Part shown: positions 23,234-32,154 of the stretch, piece by piece
Numbering within the stretch: position 1 is the stretch's first letter
Layout of the letters: each line of letters opens with the position of its first letter
Assembly: GCF_002379085.1 (NCBI RefSeq)
Contig: NZ_NBZW01000002.1
Coordinates: forward strand, 186,001 to 250,000
Source of the DNA: Polaromonas sp. AET17H-212
Lineage (GTDB): Bacteria; Pseudomonadota; Gammaproteobacteria; Burkholderiales; Burkholderiaceae_C
DNA: 64,000 nt
Direction: 5' to 3'
Notes under the pieces: model-generated
What the model was told of the DNA's origin: nothing
Databases searched by the model: none
What the model saw: only the letters and a program-made list of their open reading frames with translations
Position numbers and translations under genes: made by a program

Positions 23234-23344
23234 GAATCTTCCCCGCGCCAAGCGCAATAAAGCTCCCATTGTCCTACAAAGCGGGTTCTTCTTGTGTTCG
23301 TTACCGAACTTAAGCCTTGCCGCGCGCCTTTTTACGCACCGGCG

Positions 23345-24259
23345 CTAGCCGAGAAAGCCTTCGAACAGGCGGGCCAGTTGCTCTGGCTGGTCGTGGTGCA
23401 GCATGTGACCGGCGTCCCCAATGACGGCGGTGCGCACCTGCGGCACGGACTGCAGGCGCTCGTGGTATTGGGCCAGCGTGTATTTGCCTTCCCACCATTT
23501 GCCCAGGGAATCGTCGGAGGCTTCGATGGCCAGCGTGGGGGCGCTGATGCGCTGGTAAATCTCCAGCACCTCGTCGACCCGGTAGAGCTGGGCATTGGTG
23601 ATCTTGTGGGCCGCGTCGCCCAGGATACGCCACTGGCCCTGGGCGTCGGGCGCGGCCCAGTGCCGGGCCAGCCAGTCGGCCTTGTCCTGGCTCAACCGGG
23701 GGTTGGTCCGCATCAGGCGCCGGGCCACGCCGTCCACGTCGTTGTAGGGCTTGAGCGCCATCTCGCCCCGGTGCAGGCTTTTGAGCTCGTCCATCCATTT
23801 GGCAAAACGGGCAGGCGCCTGGCTGGGCCGGGTCGCGGGCATGCCGAAGCCTTCGAGGTTGACCAGCCTGCGGATGCGTTCGGGCCGCACGCCGGCGTAG
23901 AGCATGGCCACATTGCCGCCCATGCTGTGGCCGACCAGGTCCACCGGCTGGCCGGGCGCATAGTGGTCGAGCAGGAAATCGAGGTCGGCGAGGTAATCGG
24001 GGAACCAGAAATTGTCGGCTCCCAGCGTGCCGGTCCGGCCGTAACCGCGCCAGTCGGGCGCCAGGATGGTCCGGCCCTGCACAAAGGCGTCGGCCAGGGC
24101 GTCGACAACAAACTGGTAGGACGCGGCCACGTCCATCCAGCCATGCACCAGCACCAGCGGCGGCAGGCTGCTTTGGGCCTCACCCCAGTGAAGCACGTGG
24201 TAGTTGATGCCGCGTATAGGGACATACTCGCTACGGGAAAGACGTTTTTCTTTGTACAT
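23345..24259 (-). CDS. alpha/beta hydrolase
   Basis: A 304-residue alpha/beta-hydrolase fold enzyme. The nucleophile elbow is GHSMGG (VDLVGHSMGGNVAML), the oxyanion segment HGW in LVLVHGWMDVAASY, the acid Asp probably in LAIEASDDSLGKWW, and the catalytic His in GDAGHMLHHDQPEQLARLF. No signal peptide, so cytoplasmic. Substrate is unknown. It is divergent from the acyl-CoA synthetase gene with only 26 bases between the two starts, so they likely share a control region. Confidence 0.9.
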   Translation of the reverse strand: MYKEKRLSRSEYVPIRGINYHVLHWGEAQSSLPPLVLVHGWMDVAASYQFVVDALADAFVQGRTILAPDWRGYGRTGTLGADNFWFPDYLADLDFLLDHYAPGQPVDLVGHSMGGNVAMLYAGVRPERIRRLVNLEGFGMPATRPSQAPARFAKWMDELKSLHRGEMALKPYNDVDGVARRLMRTNPRLSQDKADWLARHWAAPDAQGQWRILGDAAHKITNAQLYRVDEVLEIYQRISAPTLAIEASDDSLGKWWEGKYTLAQYHERLQSVPQVRTAVIGDAGHMLHHDQPEQLARLFEGFLG

Positions 24260-24285
24260 TGATGCCCATCATAAGGAGACCCGAT

Positions 24286-26052
24286 TTGAAGCGCAGTCAA
24301 GACAGGGACATGGCCGCCGTGCGCCAGCCCGACCATTACGCCGCCCTGCACAGCAGCTTTCGCTGGCAGGTGGACGACTACTTCAACATCGCCGACGTCT
24401 GCTGCCGGCGCTGGGCGACCGGCGGTGCCAAAGGCGCTCCCAAAAGAGTAGCTATCCGCGCCCACCAGACGGGGGCTGCAACCACTTTTTATACCTATGG
24501 CCAGCTGCAGCAGGCCGCCGACGCGCTGAGCCATGTGCTGGTGCAGCTGGGCGTGCAGCGCGGCGATCGGGTCGCCATTGTGATGCCGCAGCGTTTCGAG
24601 ACCGCCGTGGCCTACATGGCGGTGTTCCAGATGGGTGCGGTGGCCATGCCGCTGTCCATGCTGTTCGGCCCCGAGGCGCTCGAGTACCGCCTGCAGGACA
24701 GCGACGCGGTGCTGGCCATCTGTGATGAAAACTCGATCACCAGCGTCAACACCATCCGCAGCCGCTGCCCGGCCTTGCGCACCGTGGTGGCCGCCGGCGC
24801 GGCGGCCGGGCAGGGCGACATCGACTACGAACCCGCCCTGGCAGCGCAACAGCGCGCCTTCACCGCGGTGAAAACCAAAGCCGACGACGCGGCCATCCTG
24901 ATCTACACCAGCGGCACGACCGGCCCGCCCAAGGGCGCGCTGCTGGCGCACCGCGCGCTGATCGGCAATCTGCCGGGGTTTGTCTGCAGCCAGAACTGGT
25001 TTGGGTTTGACGGCAAGACCAATGCCGGCTCCGAGGCGGTGTTCTGGAGTCCGGCCGACTGGGCGTGGACGGGTGGGTTGATGGATGCGCTGCTGCCGAC
25101 GCTGTATTTCGGCCGGCCCATCGTCGCCTTCAACGGCCGCTTCAGCCCCGAGCTGGCCTTCACGCTGATGGCGCAGCAGGGTGTGACGCACACCTTTCTG
25201 TTTCCGACCGCGCTGAAAGCCATGATGAAGGCCTACCCGCACCCGCGCCGGCAGTTCAAACTGAAGCTGCAGGCGATGATGAGCGCGGGCGAAGCGGTCG
25301 GCGACGCGGTGTTTGCCTACTGCCGCGACGAGCTCGGTGTCCTCGTCAACGAGATGTTCGGGCAGACCGAGATCAATTACGTGGTCGGCAACTGCTCGGC
25401 CCTGTGGCCGGCCAAGCCGGGCAGCATGGGCAAAGGCTACCCGGGCCACCGCGTGGCGGTGATTGACGACGACGGCAATGAATGCCCGGTCGGCGTGCCC
25501 GGCGACGTGTCGGTCAACCGCTATGACGTCCATGGCGATCCCGACCCGATCTTCTTTCTCGGCTACTGGAAAAAGGAGGCCGCCACGCAGGCCAAGTTCA
25601 GCGGTGACTGGTGCCGCACCGGCGACCTGGCCACCCGCGACGAGGACGGTTACCTCTGGTACGAAGGCCGGGCCGACGACGTGTTCAAGGCGGCCGGTTA
25701 CCGCATCGGCCCCGGCGAGATCGAGAACTGCCTGGTCAAGCACCCGGCCGTGGCCAATGCCGCGGTGGTGCCCAAGCCCGACCGCGAACGCGGCGCCGTG
25801 GTCAAGGCCTTCATCGTGCTTGCTCCTGATTTTGTAGCTGCTCGCGCATATCAGGCGGGGGCGGAGGGGCAATTTGATCGCAAGCTGACGGCCGAGTTGC
25901 AGGCCCACGTCAAGGGCCTGCTGGCGCCCTACGAGTACCCCAAGGAGATCGAGTTCATTGATGCGCTGCCGATGACGACCACCGGCAAGGTGCAGCGGCG
26001 TGTGCTCAGGCTGCAGGAAGAAGAACGTTTCCGCGCGCTCGCATCGTCCTGA
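24286..26052 (+). CDS. AMP-binding acyl-CoA synthetase
   Basis: Activates a carboxylic acid with ATP and CoA. Motifs are the P-loop-like IYTSGTTGPPKGALLAHRAL, the adenylation region MFGQTEINYVVG, the hinge YLWYEGRADDVFKAAGYRIGPGEIE and the C-terminal catalytic Lys in MTTTGKVQRRVLR. AAGYR-type hinges and overall layout resemble acetyl/medium-chain acyl-CoA synthetases; the substrate is not certain. I chose a TTG start at 24286 because AAGGAG (24273-24278) lies 7 bases upstream; ATG at 24310 has no such site. Two in-frame copies of a dispersed repeat appear in the coding DNA (24449-24495 and 25826-25880), the second making FVAARAYQAGAEGQF in a surface region of the C-terminal domain. Confidence 0.92.
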   Translation: MKRSQDRDMAAVRQPDHYAALHSSFRWQVDDYFNIADVCCRRWATGGAKGAPKRVAIRAHQTGAATTFYTYGQLQQAADALSHVLVQLGVQRGDRVAIVMPQRFETAVAYMAVFQMGAVAMPLSMLFGPEALEYRLQDSDAVLAICDENSITSVNTIRSRCPALRTVVAAGAAAGQGDIDYEPALAAQQRAFTAVKTKADDAAILIYTSGTTGPPKGALLAHRALIGNLPGFVCSQNWFGFDGKTNAGSEAVFWSPADWAWTGGLMDALLPTLYFGRPIVAFNGRFSPELAFTLMAQQGVTHTFLFPTALKAMMKAYPHPRRQFKLKLQAMMSAGEAVGDAVFAYCRDELGVLVNEMFGQTEINYVVGNCSALWPAKPGSMGKGYPGHRVAVIDDDGNECPVGVPGDVSVNRYDVHGDPDPIFFLGYWKKEAATQAKFSGDWCRTGDLATRDEDGYLWYEGRADDVFKAAGYRIGPGEIENCLVKHPAVANAAVVPKPDRERGAVVKAFIVLAPDFVAARAYQAGAEGQFDRKLTAELQAHVKGLLAPYEYPKEIEFIDALPMTTTGKVQRRVLRLQEEERFRALASS

Positions 26053-26054
26053 CC

Positions 26055-26083
26055 AAAAAAAGCACCCCGCAGGGGGCTTTTTT
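26055..26083. terminator. rho-independent terminator after the acyl-CoA synthetase gene
   Basis: AAAAAAGCACCCC-GCA-GGGGGCTTTTTT forms an A-tract/T-tract hairpin three bases after the stop codon. It works in either direction. Confidence 0.85.
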
Positions 26084-26097
26084 CTTGACCAGCAGGG

Positions 26098-26184
26098 GCC
26101 GCAGGTCCGGCTCCGCCGGCCTGCAGGCGCCGTCCCCCCTGGAAGGGGAAAAGGCGCTACACGCAGTGAGCGCCGATAGGGGTG
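26098..26184. repeat. GC-rich intergenic repeat, copy 2
   Basis: GGCCGCAGGTCCGGCTCCGC followed by a CCCCCCTGGAAGGGG hairpin and the tail TACACGCAGTGAGCG. It shares its parts and order with the copies at 15755-15831 and 31431-31610. It lies just before the end of the leftward kinase gene. Confidence 0.5.
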
Positions 26185-26188
26185 AGTC

Positions 26189-27310
26189 TCAGCCCCGCGG
26201 CAGGGTGACGGTAAACGACGTGCCGGCGGTGGCATCCGACGTCACGGCGATGCTTCCGCCATGCGCGCGAACGATTTCCTGGCAGATGAACAGGCCCAGG
26301 CCCAGCCCGGTCGGCTCCCGTTGCTCGGCCTTGGCAGGAAGCAGGCCGCGAACCCGCGGTTTGAAGATTTGCTGCTGCTCCTTCAGGGGTATCGGTGTGC
26401 CCAGGTTGTGGACTGAAAAAATCACCTGGTCCTGCTGCTCCCACAGGCGAACCGTGATGGGCTCGCCGCGCGCACCGTAGGAAATGGCATTGGCCAGCAG
26501 GTTGGACAGCAGCTGTCCCATGCGGCCTTCATCCCAGGTGCCGCTGAAATCTCCCGTGCTCTCCAGATGCAGAACGGCTTTCGGATTGCGTACGCGGGTT
26601 TCTTCCAGGATTTTTCCAAACTGGGTGACCAGGTTGCCCGGCCCGGGCTTGATCGGCATCAGGCCCTCGGACTGGGCGCGCGTGAAATCAACCACATGCT
26701 CGATCACGCTGTTGATACGCACAACGCTGTTGATGATGGCGTCCGCCGCAGGGGCCGCCAGCTGGCCTGAGCGCACCAGGTACTGCGCCGACATGGAAAT
26801 CGTGCCCAGCGGGTTGCGGATGTCGTGACCCAGGATGCCGATGAACAGCTCGGTGGATTGGCGGGTCTGGTCGGTGTAGCGGGCGACCGATTCGGCAATC
26901 GCCTGGTCCATGGCTTCATGGAAGCGGACCAGATCAAGCATGTCCCGGGGCTGCTCCCGGCCGCCGCCTGCGGCCATCCACAGCCGGACCACGCTGACCC
27001 GCAAAGCCCGGTACTCGGTGATCATCGCGTCGATGGCAAAGCCTGAGACCATGCGGGTGTCGGCATGGATCTCGGCAGCCGACTCCAGCTCGTCCGAGGG
27101 GCCCTTGCCCGCTTCCGGGGACCTGCCGGGATTCTCGGCAGCCGGCGGACGGTCGAGTTCGTCGGCAATCGCTGCCAGGATTTCGCCGGCGTGATCGCGC
27201 AAGGCCGCCGGGTCCATCATGCTGCCGTCGTGCACCACGGTGGCGGCAAAGGCGTCCCAGGCAGCAAGAATGTCCGGCGCATTGGTGCGCAGGTGGGTGG
27301 AAAGTCGCAT
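26189..27310 (-). CDS. sensor histidine kinase (soluble)
   Basis: A 373-residue kinase. The first ~150 residues are helical and acidic (TNAPDILAAWDAFAATV ... MVSGFAIDAMITEYRALR) and resemble RsbR-type N-terminal sensory domains. HisKA carries the phospho-His in GILGHDIRNPLGTISM and HATPase_c shows LLSNLLANAISYGARGE, VHNLGTPI and TGLGLGLFICQEIV. No membrane span is visible, so it senses a cytoplasmic signal or a partner. No response regulator is adjacent. Confidence 0.9.
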   Translation of the reverse strand: MRLSTHLRTNAPDILAAWDAFAATVVHDGSMMDPAALRDHAGEILAAIADELDRPPAAENPGRSPEAGKGPSDELESAAEIHADTRMVSGFAIDAMITEYRALRVSVVRLWMAAGGGREQPRDMLDLVRFHEAMDQAIAESVARYTDQTRQSTELFIGILGHDIRNPLGTISMSAQYLVRSGQLAAPAADAIINSVVRINSVIEHVVDFTRAQSEGLMPIKPGPGNLVTQFGKILEETRVRNPKAVLHLESTGDFSGTWDEGRMGQLLSNLLANAISYGARGEPITVRLWEQQDQVIFSVHNLGTPIPLKEQQQIFKPRVRGLLPAKAEQREPTGLGLGLFICQEIVRAHGGSIAVTSDATAGTSFTVTLPRG

Positions 27311-27368
27311 GGGAAGCCTTTGCTGAAAAAGAGGCAGGATCGGCGTGCGCCTGACCGGCAGAAACGAA

Positions 27369-27396
27369 AAAACCCTCCGGTGGCCCGGAGGGTTTT
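27369..27396. terminator. rho-independent terminator between ompA-like gene and kinase gene
   Basis: AAAACCCTCCGG-TGGC-CCGGAGGGTTTT is a perfect stem with A/T flanks, 110 bases past the end of the leftward OmpA-family gene. It should separate that transcript from the kinase gene. Confidence 0.85.
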
Positions 27397-27506
27397 GTCA
27401 TCAGTGTCCCCAGGACCTTGTGCCGGCGGTCGGTCCGCGCACTGCGGTGTCAACCGCGGTCAGCGCCGGTTCGCACCGGGGGTGTCCTGGAGGCGCCGCT
27501 TTGTGA

Positions 27507-28166
27507 TCAGCGGGCGGTGGCCTGCACAGGCTCGGCCACATAGATCTCGACGCGGCGGTTCTTGGCACGGCCTTCGTTGGTGTTGTTGTCGGCGATTGGC
27601 TCGCGCGAACCGCGGCCGTCGGTGGCGATGCGGTTGCCTGCAACGCCACGGGCCACCAGGTAGTTGCGCGTGCTGTTGGCGCGGTCGATGGACAGCGGGT
27701 TGTTGATGGCATCGCTGCCAGTGCTGTCGGTGTGGCCGATGATGGTCACCGTGGTCACCGGGTTCTGGTTCAGGCTGGAGGCGAACTGGTTCAGGATCGG
27801 TGCGAAGGTGGAGTTCACATCAGAGCGGCCCGTTGCAAACGAGATGTCCGAAGGGATGTCCAGCTTGAGGCGGTTGTCGGCGGTCTGGCTCACAGCCACG
27901 CCGGTGCCGGCCGTGGCTTTTTCCATGGCGGCTTTCTGGTCCTGCATGCGCTTGGACCAGAGGTAACCGCCGCCTGCACCAACAGCGCCACCGAGCACTG
28001 CGCCCTGGGCCGCACCTTTGGAGCCACCGGTGGCGGCGCCAATCACAGCACCAGCGACGGCGCCGATGCCGGCACCTTTGGCCGTGCCCTGCTGGGTTTC
28101 GCTCATGTTGGCGCAACCGCTCAGGAAGAGGGCAGCACAGGTCAGGGAAGTGAGTACGAGTTTCAT
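27507..28166 (-). CDS. OmpA-family lipoprotein with glycine-zipper segment
   Basis: A 219-residue outer-membrane lipoprotein. The signal sequence [18 protein letters not shown] ends in the lipobox LSGC. Next is a glycine-rich zipper (~residues 30-65, [17 protein letters not shown]), then a linker and an OmpA C-terminal peptidoglycan-binding domain with [21 protein letters not shown] and [26 protein letters not shown]. The ATG at 28166 follows AGGAG by 7 bases; 11 further upstream codons are not used. Terminated by the hairpin at 27369-27396. Probably helps tether outer membrane and cell wall. Confidence 0.94.
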   Translation of the reverse strand: MKLVLTSLTCAALFLSGCANMSETQQGTAKGAGIGAVAGAVIGAATGGSKGAAQGAVLGGAVGAGGGYLWSKRMQDQKAAMEKATAGTGVAVSQTADNRLKLDIPSDISFATGRSDVNSTFAPILNQFASSLNQNPVTTVTIIGHTDSTGSDAINNPLSIDRANSTRNYLVARGVAGNRIATDGRGSREPIADNNTNEGRAKNRRVEIYVAEPVQATAR

Positions 28167-28371
28167 GGAAGGCTCCTGGGAAGTTGTTGCGAAACGCAAG
28201 GGTTAAAGCTTTTGTGCATCGATGGTAGCGCGGCAAAAATCAGGAATTTGTAAGCCAATCACCCGAGTTCGTGCCCTCCTGCAACAGCAGCGGTGAACCT
28301 TTAAACTAGGACCCGTCCCGGGCGCGCCACCCGCTGCGCCCCTTTTATCGCGAAGTCCTTACCCCTGATCC

Positions 28372-29436
28372 ATGAACAAAATCCAACTCGGCAGCAGCGA
28401 CCTGCAGGTGACCCCCGTTTGCCTGGGCACCATGACTTTCGGCGAACAGGTCGACGAAACCACGGCCCATGCGATTCTTGACCGTTCCCTGGCGCGCGGC
28501 GTCAATTTTCTCGACGCGGCGGAAATGTATTCGGTGCCGGCCCGCGCCGAAACCTTCGGCGCCACCGAAACCATCATCGGCAACTGGTTGGCCCGGCGCC
28601 CGGGCGCGCGGGACCAACTGGTGGTGGCCACCAAGGTCGCCGGCCCGGCGCGCGGCATGCCCTGGATACGCAACGGCAGCCCCGACCTGACGCCGCAGGA
28701 CATCGTGCAGGCCTGCCACGACAGCTTGAAGCGCCTGCAAACCGATGTCATCGACCTGTACCAGATCCACTGGCCGGCGCGCAATGTGCCGGCGTTCGGC
28801 ATGGTGTATTTCGACCCGGCCAACGACAAGGCGGTCAGCTCGATTCACCAGCAACTCGAAGCGCTGGGCGGCCTGGTGAAAGCCGGCAAGGTGCGCGCCA
28901 TCGGCCTGTCCAACGAAACCCCCTATGGCGTGCATGAGTTTGTGCGGCTGGCGGAGCAGCACGGCCTGCCCAAGGTGGCGACGGTGCAGAACCCGTTCTG
29001 CCTGATCAACCGCACGGTGGAAAACGGGCTCGACGAAACCATGCACCGGCTCGGCGTGTCGCTGCTGGCCTATTCGCCGCTGGGTTTTGGCCTGCTGACC
29101 GGCAAGTACGACATGAGTGGCACCGCCGGCCCGTCCGCGCCAGCTGCCGCGCGCATCGCGAAATACGAGTCGGTGCGCAAGCAGCGCTGGGGCCGGCCGG
29201 AAGCGCTGGCCGCCGCGCGCCGCTACAACGCGCTGGCCCGCGAACACGGCCTCACGCCGACGCAGTTGGCACTGGCGTTTTGCTACACCAAGTGGCAGGT
29301 GGCCAGCACCATCATCGGCGTGACCTCGGTGGCCCAGCTCGACGAAGACCTCGATGCCTGGGGCACGACCCTGTCCCCCGAATTGCTGGCCGCCATCGAC
29401 GCGATCCGCTGGGAGCTGCGCGACCCGGCGCAGTAA
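28372..29436 (+). CDS. tas-like: aldo/keto reductase (Tas-like)
   Basis: NADPH-dependent aldo/keto reductase of the Tas/potassium-channel-beta type, 354 residues. The catalytic Asp and Tyr appear in FLDAAEMYSVP, the Lys in VVATKVAGP and the His in YQIHWPARNVP; the NADPH-binding end shows YSPLGFGLLTGKY and TIIGVTSVAQLDEDLDAW. Substrate unknown. Starts with ATG 28372; the following ybaK gene begins about 100 bases downstream after a repeat element. Confidence 0.93.
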   Translation: MNKIQLGSSDLQVTPVCLGTMTFGEQVDETTAHAILDRSLARGVNFLDAAEMYSVPARAETFGATETIIGNWLARRPGARDQLVVATKVAGPARGMPWIRNGSPDLTPQDIVQACHDSLKRLQTDVIDLYQIHWPARNVPAFGMVYFDPANDKAVSSIHQQLEALGGLVKAGKVRAIGLSNETPYGVHEFVRLAEQHGLPKVATVQNPFCLINRTVENGLDETMHRLGVSLLAYSPLGFGLLTGKYDMSGTAGPSAPAAARIAKYESVRKQRWGRPEALAAARRYNALAREHGLTPTQLALAFCYTKWQVASTIIGVTSVAQLDEDLDAWGTTLSPELLAAIDAIRWELRDPAQ

Positions 29437-29440
29437 ATAT

Positions 29441-29522
29441 GATTTCCCCCCGAAGCGCCTTGGGCGCCTCCCCCCAGGGGGCGCCATCTGCGGCCCGGCA
29501 AAGCCGGTTCCGCGCTGGCACT
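29441..29522. repeat. GC-rich intergenic repeat, copy 3 (inverted relative to copy 4)
   Basis: Its minus strand contains GCGGAACCGGCTTTGCCGGG followed by CCGCAG, matching 31440-31475 on the plus strand with one change. GCGCCTTGGGCGC and CCCCCCAGGGGGC hairpins complete it. It sits directly upstream of ybaK and leaves that frame open, so a longer false N-terminus is possible. Confidence 0.55.
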
Positions 29523-29539
29523 TGAACGGAAGCGCCGAG

Positions 29540-30031
29540 GTGAGCAAAAAGGCCCACGTTTCGGAGACGCCTGCGACGCAAATGCTCAAGGCGAACAAGG
29601 TGGCGTTCACCGAACACCCCTACGAGTACCTCGAGCACGGCGGCGCGCAGCACAGCGCGCAGGTGCTGGGGTTTGATCCCTTCACCGTGGTCAAGACCCT
29701 GGTGATGCAGGACCAGGACGCGAAACCGCTGCTGGTGCTGATGCATGGCAACCGCAAGGTGTCGACCAAAAACCTGGCGCGCCAGATTGGCGCCAAGTCG
29801 GTCGAACCCTGCCAGCCCGAGGTGGCGAACCGCCACAGCGGCTACCTGGTGGGCGGCACCTCGCCGTTCGGCACGCGCAAGGCCATGCCGGTGTATATCG
29901 AGGAAAGCATCCTGGCCTTGCCTAAAATCGCCATCAACGGCGGCCGGCGCGGTTACCTGGTCGGCATCGCGCCGCAGGTGTGTGTGGACCTGCTGGGTGC
30001 AAAATCGGTCCACTGCGCGCTTGCTGATTGA
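29540..30031 (+). CDS. ybaK: Cys-tRNA(Pro)/Cys-tRNA(Cys) deacylase YbaK family
   Basis: Hydrolyses mischarged Cys-tRNA(Pro). The 163-residue protein has the YbaK/ProX editing fold with the conserved Lys/Gly segments LVMQDQDAKPLLVLMHGNRKVSTKNLARQ and SPFGTRKAMPVYIEESI. GTG 29540 is chosen because VSKKAHVSETPATQ matches the usual N-terminus of the family; ATG 29582 would cut it and the frame further upstream runs through a repeat element. plsY follows 36 bases later. Confidence 0.9.
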   Translation: MSKKAHVSETPATQMLKANKVAFTEHPYEYLEHGGAQHSAQVLGFDPFTVVKTLVMQDQDAKPLLVLMHGNRKVSTKNLARQIGAKSVEPCQPEVANRHSGYLVGGTSPFGTRKAMPVYIEESILALPKIAINGGRRGYLVGIAPQVCVDLLGAKSVHCALAD

Positions 30032-30067
30032 AGATAAAGCTACAACAACAATACTGGAGGGAACACC

Positions 30068-30700
30068 ATGGACTACGCTTATTCCGCCCTGGCCGTGCTG
30101 GCGGCCTACCTGATCGGCTCGCTGTCGTTCGCGGTCATCGTCAGCCGGCTGATGGGCCTGAACGACCCGCGCAGCTACGGCAGCAAGAACCCCGGCGCCA
30201 CCAATGTGCTGCGCTCGGGCAACAAGGCGGCGGCCGTGCTCACGCTGTTGCTCGACGGCCTCAAGGGCTGGCTGCCGATGGCGCTGGTCATGTGGTTCGG
30301 CAAGGACTACGGCATGCGCGAAGGCACGCTGGCGGCGGTCGGCCTGGCGGCCTTCATCGGCCATCTTTACCCGGTGTTTTTCGGCTTCCAGGGCGGCAAG
30401 GGGGTGGCGACGGCGGCCGGGGTGCTGTTTGGCGTGCACTGGGTGCTGGGCCTGGCGACACTGGCCACCTGGGTCATCGTGGCGTTCTTCTCGCGTTATT
30501 CGTCGCTGGCGGCCATGGCCTGCGCCATTTTTGCGCCCTGGTACTACCTGATCGGCGACCGCTCGTTCTGGTATGTCGACAAGATGGTCGCGCTGGCCAT
30601 TGTGGCCATGAGCGCCTTCCTGATTTTTCGGCACCGGGAAAACATCAACAAGCTGCTCAAGGGCACGGAATCGAAGCTGGGTGCGAAGAAAAAGGGCTGA
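30068..30700 (+). CDS. plsY: glycerol-3-phosphate acyltransferase PlsY
   Basis: Inner-membrane enzyme transferring acyl groups from acyl-phosphate to glycerol-3-phosphate, the first step of phospholipid synthesis. The 210-residue protein has several membrane spans and the three PlsY motifs: [27 protein letters not shown] and [21 protein letters not shown]. The start ATG has a GGAGG site a few bases upstream. Typical length for the family. Confidence 0.96.
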   Translation: MDYAYSALAVLAAYLIGSLSFAVIVSRLMGLNDPRSYGSKNPGATNVLRSGNKAAAVLTLLLDGLKGWLPMALVMWFGKDYGMREGTLAAVGLAAFIGHLYPVFFGFQGGKGVATAAGVLFGVHWVLGLATLATWVIVAFFSRYSSLAAMACAIFAPWYYLIGDRSFWYVDKMVALAIVAMSAFLIFRHRENINKLLKGTESKLGAKKKG

Positions 30701-30715
30701 CCTGGATTGCCGGTT

Positions 30716-30763
30716 GCTATCAATCAGATAGCTGCTTGCGCTTGTTTGGTGCTGGTTGCAGCC
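30716..30763. repeat. GCTAT...ATAGC dispersed repeat, intergenic copy
   Basis: GCTATcaatcagATAGC followed by the arm TGCTTGCGCTTGTTTGGTGC and ending GCAGCC. It is the clearest full copy of the family and lies between the convergent plsY and retropepsin genes. Confidence 0.7.
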
Positions 30764-30773
30764 TGTTTTGTTT

Positions 30774-31430
30774 CTAGAATCGCTTGACCAGCGTCATCTG
30801 GTCGTTTTCACGGATCATCTGGAAGCGCGTCAGGAAGCTGTTGCCCAGCAGCATGTAGGGCATGGGCTGGGGTGACACCACCGCATCGATGTCGTAGACC
30901 TCGACATCGCCGACCCGCACGGAACCGAGTTTGACGCGAAAGCCCTGCGTCACGCCGTTGGCGGTGCTCATCTGTACCGGCTGGCCGCCTTTGTAATTGA
31001 TGCCGGCGCGCTCGGCATCGGCGGCGCTCATGGCCACGCCGGTTGCGCCGGTGTCCACCATGAACTGGACGGCCCGGCCGTTGATCTGGCCCGGGGTGAA
31101 GAAATGACCGCCGGTGCCGGCGGTCAGCACGATGCGCGTGCCCTTGCCGGCGCCCGTGCCTCCGCCCGCACCCACGCTGACCGGCGCATCGCCGACGCGC
31201 ACGGTGTGGCGCTTGCCCGAGAGTTCCAGCACGGCCTGGTCGCCGGCGGTGGAGACCACCTTCACGCCCTGGTGGGATTCGCCGGGTGCCACCGACTTCG
31301 GTGCGCCGCCATTGACGATCAACAGCGCCTTGCTGCCCAGCATGCCGGCCAGCGCGACGCTCTGCGCGTGTGCCATGCTGCTAAAGGCCGCCAGCGCGAT
31401 GAGCAAGAAGGTGAGGTGTCCCCATCCCAT
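30774..31430 (-). CDS. exported retropepsin-like aspartic protease
   Basis: A 218-residue protein with a signal peptide (residues 1-22, MGWGHLTFLLIALAAFSSMAHA). The C-terminal half is a single-lobe pepsin-like domain with the active site MVDTGATGVAMSAADAERAGI and the closing YMLLGNSFLTRF motif, as in the clan AA/TIGR02281 family; the active enzyme would be a dimer. ATG 31430 is chosen at the signal peptide; the frame runs on upstream through a repeat (31431-31610) and the extra 60 residues there are Ser/Gly/Pro-rich noise. Substrate unknown. Confidence 0.87.
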   Translation of the reverse strand: MGWGHLTFLLIALAAFSSMAHAQSVALAGMLGSKALLIVNGGAPKSVAPGESHQGVKVVSTAGDQAVLELSGKRHTVRVGDAPVSVGAGGGTGAGKGTRIVLTAGTGGHFFTPGQINGRAVQFMVDTGATGVAMSAADAERAGINYKGGQPVQMSTANGVTQGFRVKLGSVRVGDVEVYDIDAVVSPQPMPYMLLGNSFLTRFQMIRENDQMTLVKRF

Positions 31431-31610
31431 GCCAGCCGGGGCCGCGGAACCGGCTTCGCCGGGCCGCAGGCGCAGCGCCCCCGAGGGGCTGGAGCCTGCG
31501 GCTCCAAAGCTGCTTGAGCAGCTTTGGACAGGCGACAGAAGCGAAGCCTCTGGCGAGCTGCGGCCTGCAAGGCCTCGCGAACCACACGCAGTGGGGAGCG
31601 TGGGGGCCAC
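31431..31610. repeat. GC-rich intergenic repeat, copy 4 (longest)
   Basis: Contains GCGGAACCGGCTTCGCCGGG, the hairpin GGAGCC-TGC-GGCTCC (31490-31504), a perfect 11-bp palindrome CCAAAGCTGCT-TG-AGCAGCTTTGG (31504-31527) and the tail CACACGCAGTGGGGAGCGTG. It fills the whole space between yajQ and the retropepsin gene. Confidence 0.6.
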
Positions 31611-31612
31611 GC

Positions 31613-32098
31613 CTAGTCCCTGAAGTTGTTGAAGCTCAGCGGCATGTCGGGCAGGTCCGCCTTGATCATGGCCATGGCCTCCTGCAGGTCGTCGCGGTTT
31701 TTCCCGGTCACCCGCACGGCGTCACCCTGGATGGAGGCTTGCACCTTGACCTTGCTGCCCTTGATCAGTTGCGAGATTTTCTTGGCCTGCTCGGCCTCGA
31801 TGCCGTTGCGCACCTTGATGACCTGCTTGACCTTGTCGCCGCCGATTTTCTCGACCTTGCCGGCGTCGAAAAAGCGCACGTCCACACCGCTTTTGGTGGC
31901 CTTGTTGCGCAGGATGTCGGTGATCTGGTCGATCTGGAAGTCGCTGTCGCCGATCAGCGTGATTTCCTTCTCCTTGAGCTCGATTGCTGCCGCCGTGCCC
32001 TTGAAGTCGAAACGCGTGCCGATTTCCTTGGCGGTGTTTTCGACCGAGTTTTTGACCTTGACCAGATCGGCTTCGAGAACGGTGTCAAAAGAGGGCAT
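31613..32098 (-). CDS. yajQ: YajQ family nucleotide-binding protein
   Basis: A 161-residue protein with the two-domain YajQ fold; [22 protein letters not shown] and [21 protein letters not shown] are family hallmarks. Members bind cyclic di-GMP or nucleic acids and act in virulence or phage-related regulation in some species; the role here is not known. Cytoplasmic. Divergent from murB, with 56 bases between starts. Confidence 0.95.
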   Translation of the reverse strand: MPSFDTVLEADLVKVKNSVENTAKEIGTRFDFKGTAAAIELKEKEITLIGDSDFQIDQITDILRNKATKSGVDVRFFDAGKVEKIGGDKVKQVIKVRNGIEAEQAKKISQLIKGSKVKVQASIQGDAVRVTGKNRDDLQEAMAMIKADLPDMPLSFNNFRD

Positions 32099-32154
32099 GG
32101 TTTTCCGGCTTCCGGGGTTGCGTTGCAGGGATGTCGGGGTGCGACAATCCCGTG

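Noticed and set aside
23713-26235. 840-residue minus-strand frame across the acyl-CoA synthetase
   Set aside because: Its C-terminal part is an out-of-frame reading of the hydrolase gene and the rest is antisense to the synthetase.
26190-27310. RsbR-like N-terminal domain as evidence of a stressosome
   Set aside because: No STAS, RsbS or RsbT partner genes are nearby, so only a general sensor role is claimed.
31431-31610. Extra 60 N-terminal residues for the retropepsin
   Set aside because: They are translated from a dispersed repeat and would hide the signal peptide.
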